Shown one piece after another: positions 8,850-16,579 of a stretch of DNA of 64,000 bases (position 1 is the first letter of the stretch; each line of letters opens with the position of its first letter). The stretch spans positions 1-64,000 of the forward strand of contig JAFXTD010000062.1 of assembly GCA_017535925.1 (NCBI GenBank), given 5' to 3'. A program made the translations under genes and the position numbers. Source of the DNA: Selenomonadaceae bacterium. GTDB lineage: Bacteria; Bacillota; Negativicutes; Selenomonadales; Selenomonadaceae. The notes beneath the pieces were generated by a model. That model made no database searches and was not told where the DNA came from. It worked only from the letters and a program-made list of their open reading frames with translations.

Positions 8850-8871
8850 GTGTTGCAGGAGTAGGGAAAAT

Positions 8872-9996
8872 TTATTTTTTAACGAGTTTGCTGCCCTTGA
8901 TTCGATAAATATCACCGTTGACGTTGAAAGTGGAAGTGTCGAAATTTTTTAAGGTAATGGCATTGGAAGTCGAGCCGACCTTGAAAGAAATTTCGTCTTT
9001 CGAACGATTATACGACGCCGAAAAAGCTCCCGTGATTTTCAACATGTCGTCATCCTCGAAGCCGAAGATAATATCTTTGCCGTCGCCCTTTGCATAAACA
9101 AAAACATTGTCGTCGTCGCCGCCCCAGAGCGAATCATTGCCCTTGCCGCCAATCAAGGTGTCGTTACCGTCGCCGCCGTAAAGTTTATCGTTGCCTGCGC
9201 CTCCGACAAGAGAATCTTTGCCTTTGCCGCCGTAAATCGTATCAGCTTTCGAGCCGCCGCTGATTGTATTGGCCGAAGAATTGCCGGTGATTTTAATTGC
9301 CTTTGTTCGCGAGGAGGCATCGGCAATTTTTATTCCCGATTCGAGAGTCACGGAGGCTTTTGAAGAATTTGTCAGCGTCAAATTTTTTGACTTGCTGTCG
9401 CTTGAAGTTTCGGTCACTTTTCCGCCGACGATTGACGAAAAACTTTTGCCGGAAGAATCAATCAGGCTCAACGATTTTCCTTTTGCATTTTTGACGGTAA
9501 GAGAACCCGTTCCGACAGTGAGAACGACCTCCGAGCCTTTCAACGTCGCTTTGGAAATTTTTCCGCCCGAAATTTTGATTTTGTCGCCCGCCGCGTAGTC
9601 GCTGATAACATCGTTGCCGCCGTTTTTCGAGTAAATGAAAACGTCGTTGCCTTTACCGCCCATCAAAGTATCGTCGCCTCTGCCGCCGTCAATCCAATCT
9701 CTTCCGGAGCCGCCGATTATTTTGTTTGCAAGTCGGTTGCCTTCAATTTCGAGGTTGTGAGTGACTGCCGAAGCATCAATCGTCACCAAAGCGCGTCCGA
9801 AATCTTCCGCTTCAAATTCATCGTCTCTGTAACCGCTCAAAATTTTGGCTTTTTTGCCGGCGTCGCTGATTTTAACATATTTGCGGTTGTAGCGATCGTC
9901 GTCGTCAAAATCATCGTCGTAATCGTCACGGTCGTCATCGTCGTCAAAATCGTCATCATCACGGTCATAGCGGTCATCGTCATCATAATCTTTCAT
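8872..9996 (-). CDS. RTX calcium-binding repeat protein with Asp-rich head
   Basis: A 374-residue protein, probably exported. Residues 1-40 are an extreme Asp-rich stretch (runs such as DDDDRYDRDDDDFDDDDD). Then come a hinge (TIDASAVTHNLEIEGN, RLANKIIGG), a short RTX block (GGRGDDTLMGGKGND), and a module ending TVKNAKGKSLSLIDSSG. A second hinge (IADASSRTKAIKITGNSSAN) leads to a longer RTX block (GGAGNDKLYGGDGND and repeats), capped by a C-terminal beta region. RTX nonapeptides bind Ca2+ and fold outside the cell. There is no N-terminal signal peptide, as expected for type I secretion; no ABC exporter is encoded in the window. The second ATG (9996) is chosen: GGGAGG is nine bases before it but touches the first ATG (10005). 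The hinge and module recur in both RTX proteins at the right end of the window. Confidence 0.9.
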   Translation of the reverse strand: MKDYDDDDRYDRDDDDFDDDDDRDDYDDDFDDDDRYNRKYVKISDAGKKAKILSGYRDDEFEAEDFGRALVTIDASAVTHNLEIEGNRLANKIIGGSGRDWIDGGRGDDTLMGGKGNDVFIYSKNGGNDVISDYAAGDKIKISGGKISKATLKGSEVVLTVGTGSLTVKNAKGKSLSLIDSSGKSFSSIVGGKVTETSSDSKSKNLTLTNSSKASVTLESGIKIADASSRTKAIKITGNSSANTISGGSKADTIYGGKGKDSLVGGAGNDKLYGGDGNDTLIGGKGNDSLWGGDDDNVFVYAKGDGKDIIFGFEDDDMLKITGAFSASYNRSKDEISFKVGSTSNAITLKNFDTSTFNVNGDIYRIKGSKLVKK

Positions 9997-10095
9997 AACA
10001 ATCATCCTCCCAATCGAAAAAATTTTTTACCGCATAAAATATTCGCACAAGATTTTCAAGCTGACTTTAACAGAATCTAAACGTTTTATAAATTT

Positions 10096-10788
10096 TTACG
10101 GCTTGAATTTGTATCCGACACCCCAAATCGTAATCAAATGCTTCGGTTTGGCGGGGTCAAGTTCGACAGCCTCCCGCAAGCGATTAATATGCACGGGAAC
10201 CGTCGCGGTATTGCCGAAAGAATTCATTCCCCAAATCCTGTCGTACAAAGTCTCGCGGCTGAAGACAATATTTGCGTTCGTCATGAGGAATTCAAGCAAC
10301 CGGAATTCTTTGTTCGGCAAAAAAATTTCTTTATCGTTTACGAAAACTCTGCGCGTGTCCGACTCCAGAATTATGTTGCCGAGCATGATTTTATTGGCGG
10401 AAGTTTTGTCTGTGCCTTTCAAGCGGTCGTATTGAGCAAGTTGAGATTTTACCCTCGCAACAAGAACGCTCGGCGAAAAAGGTTTCTCAATGTAATCGTC
10501 CGCGCCGAAGCCCAAACCTTTTATCTTGTCAATGTCCGATTTCCTTGCCGTCAACATCATTATCGGTATATCGATTTTGTCGCGAATACTTTTGCAAACT
10601 TCAAAGCCGCTCATGCCGGGCAACATTACATCAAGAATTATCAAATCGAAGTTGCCGCTCAAAGCTTGTGTCATTCCGTCGGAACCGGTCTCAGATATTG
10701 TCACTTCATAGCCGCTGACTTCCAGATAATCCTTTTCTATCGCGGCAATGTCCGAATCATCTTCGACTATCAAAATTTTTTTGCTCAT
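10096..10788 (-). CDS. OmpR/PhoB-family response regulator
   Basis: A 230-residue DNA-binding regulator. The receiver domain (1-120) has E9-D10-D11, phospho-Asp53 in LIILDVMLPG, T81 in MLTARKS and K103 in EKPFSP. The winged-helix Trans_reg_C domain (about 135-228) has the typical LPNKEFRLLEFLMTNANIVF and the ending GVGYKF. The stop codon of the kinase gene overlaps its start (four-base overlap, 10785-10788), so the pair is co-translated. The RTX gene lies directly downstream on the same strand after a 99-base gap and is a plausible target, but no operator was identified. Confidence 0.93.
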   Translation of the reverse strand: MSKKILIVEDDSDIAAIEKDYLEVSGYEVTISETGSDGMTQALSGNFDLIILDVMLPGMSGFEVCKSIRDKIDIPIMMLTARKSDIDKIKGLGFGADDYIEKPFSPSVLVARVKSQLAQYDRLKGTDKTSANKIMLGNIILESDTRRVFVNDKEIFLPNKEFRLLEFLMTNANIVFSRETLYDRIWGMNSFGNTATVPVHINRLREAVELDPAKPKHLITIWGVGYKFKP

Positions 10789-12242
10789 TTCTCAAGCTCC
10801 TTTAAAATTGGCAATTCAATCACGACTTTCAGCCCGTGAGGTTTTATGTTTTCAATCTTCAAAGTGCCGTTCATCATTTCGACTGCCTTCAATGCTATCG
10901 ACAAGCCCAAGCCCGTACCGTTTTCGGTGTGCGAGCGGGCTTTATCCGTCCTGTAAAAAGGTTCGGTCAAGCGTTTCAATGAATCCTTAGGCACGCCGAT
11001 TCCGTTATCGCTGACACTCAATATAGCAAAATTTTTTTCGACCTTCAAACGGATTTTGCATTCGAATTTTTCTTCCGAACGATATTTTATGCTGTTGCCT
11101 GTGACGTTCGACAAAATTCTTTCAAGCAACAAAAAGCTGCCGTTTATTTCGGCGTTCGATTCGACTTCCAATTTCACATCGGCTTGAGCTTTTTGCCACA
11201 CGTAAAAATTTTCGGACACGAAAAACTCCAGCAGACTTTTCAAATTGATTATTTCAAAGGGAATGGCTTTTTCGCCGAGTGACATTTTGGAAAACAAAAA
11301 CAGTTGCTCTATCAAGTTGTTTAATTCGTCAGCCTTCTTTTTTATGACTTGCAGATAGCGCAATTTTTTTTCGGGAGTGTCCGCCACGTTGTCAATCAAG
11401 CCTTCGACGTAAGCTTTAATCGTCGTCAAAGGTGTTCGCAAGTCATGAGAGATGCTCGCCACCAATTCTTTGCGGCTTTCTTCTTGCAATTTGCTTTCGT
11501 TCAGTGATTCGGATAATTTTTTTGCCATGAGGTTGAAAGTTTCCATGACGGGTTTTATTTCGTCGTCGGAGTCGTGACGTAATTCCACTTCCAAATTTCC
11601 CTCCCGAATTTTTTCCGCGCCTGCCTGCAATTTCTTCAAAGGCAACAATATATTTTTCAAAATGAATCGCGATAACAAACGGCTCGTCGCCAAAACAAAA
11701 ATAATCAGCGAAATGATTACGAAATAAATTGTGTTTTGTACTGCCGCCTCCAACATTTTGTCTTCATCGTGAATCGAACGTTCGCTGACAAAATAAAGCG
11801 AATAACTTTTGCCGTCGACGGTTTGCCTTTCAAAATACACGAATTCATTTTCCAAAGTGTTCGTGTAAGCAAATTCCTTGTCGCCGAAATTCAAGGCGGT
11901 GTCTTCGAGGAAATTTTTTCCTATGTCTTGCAAAGTTTCATTGCCGTAATTGTAAATTGTTTCGCCGTCTTCAATGACGCGGATATAATTTTGTTCGGGA
12001 GCCAACAAACCAATCAGCCAATAGCCTGCGGAAGATTTTTTGCCGACGTTATTGAAAACGACGTGATGAACCGCCTCGCAAGAATTTTGAAATTCCCACG
12101 CGCTCTCAACATAAATGTGATTGCCGTTTCTCGCAAAGATTATCAAGCCTAAGCCGGAAATAATGACTACCAACACCGTCATCATTATCGGCACTATAAA
12201 AACAATCACATGCGAAAGTATCAGTCTGCGTTTTATCGTCAT
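10785..12242 (-). CDS. Membrane sensor histidine kinase (BaeS/ResE type)
   Basis: Sensor kinase of 485 residues from the preferred start. TM1 lies about residues 10-38, followed by an extracytoplasmic region of about 120 residues, TM2 about 165-185 and a HAMP domain (LPLKKLQAGAEKIREGN). HisKA has H-box SISHDLRTP and HATPase_c has the boxes NVTGNSIKY, DNGIGV and GTGLGL. The ATG at 12242 is preferred (AGGCAGG six bases upstream); the frame stays open to a TTG at 12320, but the added 26 residues look unlike a sensor N-terminus. Partner: the overlapping OmpR-family regulator. The stimulus is unknown. Confidence 0.9.
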   Translation of the reverse strand: MTIKRRLILSHVIVFIVPIMMTVLVVIISGLGLIIFARNGNHIYVESAWEFQNSCEAVHHVVFNNVGKKSSAGYWLIGLLAPEQNYIRVIEDGETIYNYGNETLQDIGKNFLEDTALNFGDKEFAYTNTLENEFVYFERQTVDGKSYSLYFVSERSIHDEDKMLEAAVQNTIYFVIISLIIFVLATSRLLSRFILKNILLPLKKLQAGAEKIREGNLEVELRHDSDDEIKPVMETFNLMAKKLSESLNESKLQEESRKELVASISHDLRTPLTTIKAYVEGLIDNVADTPEKKLRYLQVIKKKADELNNLIEQLFLFSKMSLGEKAIPFEIINLKSLLEFFVSENFYVWQKAQADVKLEVESNAEINGSFLLLERILSNVTGNSIKYRSEEKFECKIRLKVEKNFAILSVSDNGIGVPKDSLKRLTEPFYRTDKARSHTENGTGLGLSIALKAVEMMNGTLKIENIKPHGLKVVIELPILKELEK

Positions 12243-12433
12243 AGCGTACCTGCCTTGCAACTCACGTTTATCAAGCATCTGTAAAAAAAAATTATAGCAA
12301 CAGATCTTAATGCCGCGCAAGGGTTACATTATCAACTTCGTTTTGCTTTTCCAACATGTATTATATCAGCTAAAAAATGACTTGAATTTACTCTTAACAT
12401 GATATAAACTTATCACATGAGGAGGGTTTGTTC

Positions 12434-13030
12434 ATGAAAGAAAATACTTTTATCACAATCACAAGACAATACGGCAGCGGCGGACTTGCTGTCGCCGAGG
12501 CAGTCGCCAAAAGCTTGGGTGTCAAATGCTACGACCGAAATATCGTCACCAAAGCGGCGGAAAACATTCAAAACTTTGATGATATTCGTTCCGTCGTTGC
12601 CGATGCTTACGACACGCCCAACGATTTTATCGCGACGCTCTCTTTCCTCGCCGGGCAAAGCGTGCCGCGTCAAAATCAAATGTACAACGAACAGGAAAGA
12701 ATTATTTTGGACATTGCTCAAGAAGGCTCGGCGGTCTTCGTCGGACGCTGTGCCGATTACATTTTGCGCAACGAGCCCACTTGTTACTCATTTTTCATTT
12801 ATGCCGACGACGATTATCGCCGCGAGCGCGTGAAAGAAATTTACAAGGATTCTTCGTTGCAAGACGTGCGCGACGTTGATAAGCAACGCAAGAGCTATTA
12901 CGCCTACTACACCGGACGCACTTGGGGTGACCCGCAAAATTATGACTTGATGATTAACACGACAAAAATTTCTACAGAGACGGCAGCTCAAATTATCTTG
13001 AACTACATCGAACTAAGGCAAAGGGGTTAA
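12434..13030 (+). CDS. Cytidylate-kinase-like protein (Cytidylate_kin2 family)
   Basis: A 198-residue P-loop kinase-like protein. The N-terminus ITITRQYGSGGLAVAEAVAK is the modified P-loop of the Cytidylate_kin2 family (G-S-G-G instead of the classic GKS/T ending). Later family landmarks are CYDRNIVTKAA, GSAVFVGRCADYIL and the Arg/Lys-rich lid region (YRRERVKEIYKD); the C-terminus WGDPQNYDLMINT is also typical. The substrate is not known for this family. The ATG at 12434 has GGAGGG (12421-12426) at the right distance; an in-frame TTG six bases earlier is unlikely. It lies four bases before the inositol dehydrogenase gene and is certainly co-transcribed with it, so a role in inositol use, perhaps phosphorylation or regulation, is conceivable but unproven. 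Confidence 0.85.
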   Translation: MKENTFITITRQYGSGGLAVAEAVAKSLGVKCYDRNIVTKAAENIQNFDDIRSVVADAYDTPNDFIATLSFLAGQSVPRQNQMYNEQERIILDIAQEGSAVFVGRCADYILRNEPTCYSFFIYADDDYRRERVKEIYKDSSLQDVRDVDKQRKSYYAYYTGRTWGDPQNYDLMINTTKISTETAAQIILNYIELRQRG

Positions 13031-13034
13031 TGAA

Positions 13035-14060
13035 ATGATTAAAGTTGGAATTATCGGTGCGGGCAGAATCGGACACGTTCACGGGGAAAGCATTTCAAAA
13101 TTCGTTAAAAACGCGACAGTCAAGACGATTGCCGACCCGTTCATGAACGAAAAAATCGAAACTTGGGCGAAGTCAATCGGCGTCGAAAAAGTCACGAAAG
13201 ATTATAATGAAATTCTCAACGATCCCGAAATTGAAGCGGTGCTGATTTGCGCTTCGACCGATCAACATTCTCCGCTGTCGATTGAGGCTCTGCGCGCCGG
13301 CAAACACGTTTTCTGCGAAAAGCCCATTGATCACGACGTTGAGAAAATCAAGGAAGTCCTCGCCGTCGTCGAGGAGACCGGCAAAAAATATCAAGTCGGT
13401 TTCAATCGCCGCTTTGACCACAATTTCCGCGCCGTTCGCAAAGCTGTCGAGGCGGGCAAAGTCGGCAAGCAACAAATTATCAAAATCACTTCACGCGACC
13501 CCGAACCGCCGCCGATTTCTTACGTCAAAGTTTCGGGCGGAATTTTCCTCGACATGACGATTCACGATTTCGACATGGTGCGCTATCTTTCGGGTGCGGA
13601 AGTCGTCGAAGTTTACGCCGAAGGTTCAATCACGGTTGACAAAGCTATCGGCGAGGCGGGCGACGTTGACACTGCCGTTATCACGCTCAAGCTCACGAAC
13701 GGAGCCACTGCCGTTATCGACAACTGCCGCGCCTGCTGTTACGGCTACGACCAACGCGCAGAGGTTTTCGGCGACAAAGGTTGCGTTGCCATTTCCAACG
13801 ATTCAAATTCAAACGCGGTCTTCAGCAATGCCGAAGGTGTCACTGCCGAGAAGCCGCTGTTCTTTTTCCTCGAACGCTACATGCAAGCTTATGCAACCGA
13901 AGTCGATGAATTCATCGAGGCGATTGTCAACGACACCGAGACTCCCGTTACTGCCCGCGATGGTTTGGAACCTGTGCTTATCGGACTTGCCGCGACAAAA
14001 TCCGTTGCCGAACATCGTCCCGTTAAAGTCGACGAGATTCGCAAGCAATACGGTTTGTAA
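13035..14060 (+). CDS. idhA: Inositol 2-dehydrogenase, rhizobial IdhA type
   Basis: A 341-residue Gfo/Idh/MocA oxidoreductase predicted to oxidise myo-inositol to 2-keto-myo-inositol (scyllo-inosose) with NAD+. The Rossmann motif GIIGAGRIGHVH is at the N-terminus. The catalytic EKPIDHDVE segment, GFNRRFDHNF, ITSRDPEPPP and GGIFLDMTIHDFDM follow; the His and Asp of the last one belong to the active site. CYGYDQRAEVFG also matches. This pattern is that of Sinorhizobium IdhA rather than Bacillus IolG, which is represented by a second gene at 26105-27115. It is downstream of the kinase-like gene and upstream of a GntP permease. Other family members use scyllo-inositol or related polyols, so the exact substrate is an inference. 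Confidence 0.88.
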   Translation: MIKVGIIGAGRIGHVHGESISKFVKNATVKTIADPFMNEKIETWAKSIGVEKVTKDYNEILNDPEIEAVLICASTDQHSPLSIEALRAGKHVFCEKPIDHDVEKIKEVLAVVEETGKKYQVGFNRRFDHNFRAVRKAVEAGKVGKQQIIKITSRDPEPPPISYVKVSGGIFLDMTIHDFDMVRYLSGAEVVEVYAEGSITVDKAIGEAGDVDTAVITLKLTNGATAVIDNCRACCYGYDQRAEVFGDKGCVAISNDSNSNAVFSNAEGVTAEKPLFFFLERYMQAYATEVDEFIEAIVNDTETPVTARDGLEPVLIGLAATKSVAEHRPVKVDEIRKQYGL

Positions 14061-14085
14061 TTTTTTCCACATAATTTAACGATTG

Positions 14086-14120
14086 CCGCAACGCCTTCTG
14101 TGTGTTGCGGTTTACTTTTT
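14086..14120 (+). terminator. Hairpin between idhA and the GntP permease
   Basis: CCGCAAC (14086-14092) pairs with GTTGCGG (14104-14110) around an 11-base loop, followed by TTTACTTTTT. It can act as a partial terminator lowering expression of the downstream permease, which has its own GAGGTGA ribosome-binding site. Confidence 0.6.
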
Positions 14121-14135
14121 CGACGAGGTGAGACA

Positions 14136-15551
14136 ATGGGACTGACAATGATTATTTTAAGTTTGGTGTTGCTGATTTTCTTTGCCTATCGCGGCTATTC
14201 GATTATTTTTATCGCGCCGATATTCGCGGTTGTTGCAAGTATCGGAAGCGGTCATGACCCCATGCCGGTCTTCAGCGAAATTTACATGACGAAAGCTGCC
14301 GAATACGTCAAGACTTATTACCCCGTGTTTTTGCTCGGCGCGGTCTTCGCCAAAATCATGGAGGAAGGAGGACTTGCCGCCTCCGTCGCCAATAAAATTG
14401 TTCAGACGCTCGGAAAGGAAAAAGCTGTCCTCGCAATTTTAATCGGTTGCGGCGTTTTGACTTACGGCGGCTTGAGCGTGTTCGTCGTGGCGTTCGTCAT
14501 GTATCCTTTCGCTGCGATTCTTTTCCGCGAAGCCGATTATGCTAAAAAACTTTTGCCGGGCTTGCTCTGGATGGGAATTTTTACTTACAGCATGGTCGCA
14601 ATTCCCGGCACACCGCAAATTCAAAATATAATTCCTACGGCATATTTCGGGACGACGACTTGGGCGGGCATCGGTCTCGGATTAATCGGCGCGGCTTTGT
14701 ATTTCGTAATGTCTTGGGCTTGGGTGAGTTATCGTGCAAAAAAACTTCAGGCGGCGGGCGAAGGTTACGGCACCAACTTGAAAAACGAACCCGAAATTTC
14801 AAATGAAGAGTTGCCCGATTGGAAACTTTCCTCCGTCCCGCTCGTTTTGGTTATCGTGTTGAATTTGGTCATCAGCAATCCTTTCGATTGGAGCTGGGCT
14901 TATCACTGGGATAAAAGCAGTCTCGACAGTTTTGCTCCGTTGAACTTGAGTTTGTTGGCGGGCAGTGTCGGCAAAGTTCAAGCAATCTGGTCGATTAACG
15001 CGGCGTTGATTATCAGCTGTATCGTCGCGGCGATTATCGGGCGCAAACCTTTGGCGGCAAAAGGCGGCATTGTCCACCCGATTAACAGCGGCGCGACCGG
15101 CTCAATGGCTGCGATTCTCAACGTTGCTTCGTGTTATGCGTTCGGCTGCGTAGTTGCGGCTGTCCCCGCCTTCGAATCAATCAAAGCTGCTTTGCTCAAT
15201 GTTTCAATCGGCGACGGATCTTTGGGATCGGCAGTTATCACGACGCTGATTATGTGCGGGATAACCGGCTCGGCTTCCGGCGGCGAAACAATTGCACTCG
15301 GCATGCTCGGTGACCAATGGCTTGCAATGGCGAATCAAATCGGCATGAATCCCGAAGTTCTTCACAGAATCGTTGCCCTCGCTTCGGAATGTATCGACAC
15401 GCCTCCTCATTCGGGCGCGCTGATAACTTTGATGGCGGTCTGCGGGTTAAGTCACAAAGAATCTTATTACGACGTTTTTGTTTTGACGTTGTTGAAAACT
15501 TCCGTTGCGTTCATCTGCTTGGCGATTTATGCCGTGACAGGTTTGGTGTAA
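14136..15551 (+). CDS. GntP-family permease
   Basis: Inner-membrane proton symporter-like protein of 471 residues with about twelve hydrophobic segments, of the GntP/CitM-like superfamily (gluconate, hydroxy acids and related compounds). Visible family features are the N-terminal FAYRGYSIIFIAPIFAVVAS, the GVLTYGGLSVFVVAF segment, the IPGTPQIQNIIPT loop, and the C-terminal GITGSASGGETIALG and DTPPHSGALI motifs. The ATG at 14136 follows GAGGTGA. It follows idhA, so an organic acid or polyol connected with inositol breakdown is a reasonable substrate guess, but the sequence does not reveal it. IolT, encoded nearby, is the more likely inositol carrier. Confidence 0.87.
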   Translation: MGLTMIILSLVLLIFFAYRGYSIIFIAPIFAVVASIGSGHDPMPVFSEIYMTKAAEYVKTYYPVFLLGAVFAKIMEEGGLAASVANKIVQTLGKEKAVLAILIGCGVLTYGGLSVFVVAFVMYPFAAILFREADYAKKLLPGLLWMGIFTYSMVAIPGTPQIQNIIPTAYFGTTTWAGIGLGLIGAALYFVMSWAWVSYRAKKLQAAGEGYGTNLKNEPEISNEELPDWKLSSVPLVLVIVLNLVISNPFDWSWAYHWDKSSLDSFAPLNLSLLAGSVGKVQAIWSINAALIISCIVAAIIGRKPLAAKGGIVHPINSGATGSMAAILNVASCYAFGCVVAAVPAFESIKAALLNVSIGDGSLGSAVITTLIMCGITGSASGGETIALGMLGDQWLAMANQIGMNPEVLHRIVALASECIDTPPHSGALITLMAVCGLSHKESYYDVFVLTLLKTSVAFICLAIYAVTGLV

Positions 15552-15556
15552 GCTCA

Positions 15557-15604
15557 AAAAAAAGCGGCACGCTCTCGACCGAAGTCGGGAGGTGCCGTTT
15601 TTTA
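15557..15604. terminator. Strong bidirectional terminator between gntP and iolE
   Basis: A8, then GCGGCAC (15564-15570) pairing with GTGCCGT (15592-15598), with an inner stem CTCTCGAC / GTCGGGAG and a CGAA loop, then T6. It serves gntP (+) and iolE (-), which converge here. Confidence 0.88.
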
Positions 15605-15618
15605 TTGCCGAAAAAATT

Positions 15619-16506
15619 TTAGAGGTGAGCTTTTTCGCGAATGTACTTGCGCGCCTTCAATGCATACTCAAACGGATTTGCTTTGGCGGGGTCTTGTTCC
15701 GCCTCGACGATATACCAGCCGTCGTAGTCGCTTGCGTTGACAATGTCGAAAATCGGAGTGAAGTCAACATCGCCGTCGCCGGGCACCGTGAACATACCGG
15801 CTCTGACGCCGTCAAGGAAGCACATGTTCTCGGCTTTGACTTTGTCGCGAATCGGCATGCGAACATCTTTCAAATGAATGTGACGAATGCGCGGCAAATA
15901 TTTTTTGAGAATCGCAAGATAATCTTCGCCGGAGCAAACGAGGTGACCGGTGTCGTAGAGGAGCCAAACCAATTCGGGGTCGGTCTCTGCCATAAGTCTA
16001 TCGATTTCTTCAGCGGTCTGGACGCCCGTGCCCATGTGATGATGATAAGTCATCGTCAAGCCGATTTTCTTTGCGACCGCGCCCAATTTGTTGAGACCTT
16101 CCGTCAAAAGTTTCCATTGCTCTTCGGTGTTGTAGGGCTTGTCACGGAAAACAGCCTTATCGAATTTTCCTTGAATGCTGTTGCCCTGTTCGGCGACGTT
16201 GCAGAATTTCGCGCCCATGGCATGAAGAAATTCGCAGTGAGCGATAAAATCTTTTTCGACTTGTTCATAAGGTTGCGTCAAAAGGAAGGAGCTGAACCAT
16301 GCGCTTGCAATGCTCATGCCGCGAAGGTCGAGAGCCTTTTTGAGGACGGCGGTGTCTTTCGGATATTTGCCTCCGACTTCCGAGCCGGTGAAACCCGCCA
16401 ATGCCATTTCGCTGACGCATTGTTCAAAAGTATTTTCCTTGCCGAGGTCGGGCATGTCGTCATTCGTCCAAGCAATCGGCGCGATACCCAATTTGATTTT
16501 AGCCAT
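15619..16506 (-). CDS. iolE: Inosose dehydratase IolE
   Basis: A 295-residue TIM-barrel enzyme of the xylose-isomerase-like superfamily predicted to dehydrate 2-keto-myo-inositol to 3D-(3,5/4)-trihydroxycyclohexane-1,2-dione. IolE hallmarks: LGIAPIAWTNDDMPDLG at the start, FTGSEVGGKYP, TYHHHMGTGVQT, the metal-ligand regions LLYDTGH and HIHLKDVR, and GDGDVDFTPIF. Length matches the family. AAGGAGG precedes the ATG. It is the last gene of the long minus-strand iol operon; the gap to iolT holds a heptanucleotide array. Confidence 0.95.
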   Translation of the reverse strand: MAKIKLGIAPIAWTNDDMPDLGKENTFEQCVSEMALAGFTGSEVGGKYPKDTAVLKKALDLRGMSIASAWFSSFLLTQPYEQVEKDFIAHCEFLHAMGAKFCNVAEQGNSIQGKFDKAVFRDKPYNTEEQWKLLTEGLNKLGAVAKKIGLTMTYHHHMGTGVQTAEEIDRLMAETDPELVWLLYDTGHLVCSGEDYLAILKKYLPRIRHIHLKDVRMPIRDKVKAENMCFLDGVRAGMFTVPGDGDVDFTPIFDIVNASDYDGWYIVEAEQDPAKANPFEYALKARKYIREKAHL

Positions 16507-16521
16507 GTTAAATCCTCCTTG

Positions 16522-16579
16522 TTTAGCGGTTAATGGTCAGTTTCTAACCACTAATCACTAATCACTAACCACTAAATTA
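16522..16579. repeat. Heptanucleotide inverted array between iolT and iolE
   Basis: On the plus strand five units of CTAAYCA-type (CTAACCA, CTAATCA, CTAATCA, CTAACCA, CTAAATT; 16544-16578) follow two inverted units (TTAGCGG, TTAATGG; 16522-16535). The array begins exactly at the iolT stop codon (16577-16579, read on the minus strand). The same layout occurs after tal. Confidence 0.8.

Noticed and set aside
15592-16533. 313-codon plus-strand ORF
   Set aside because: Antisense of iolE; no family motif, and it starts inside a terminator.
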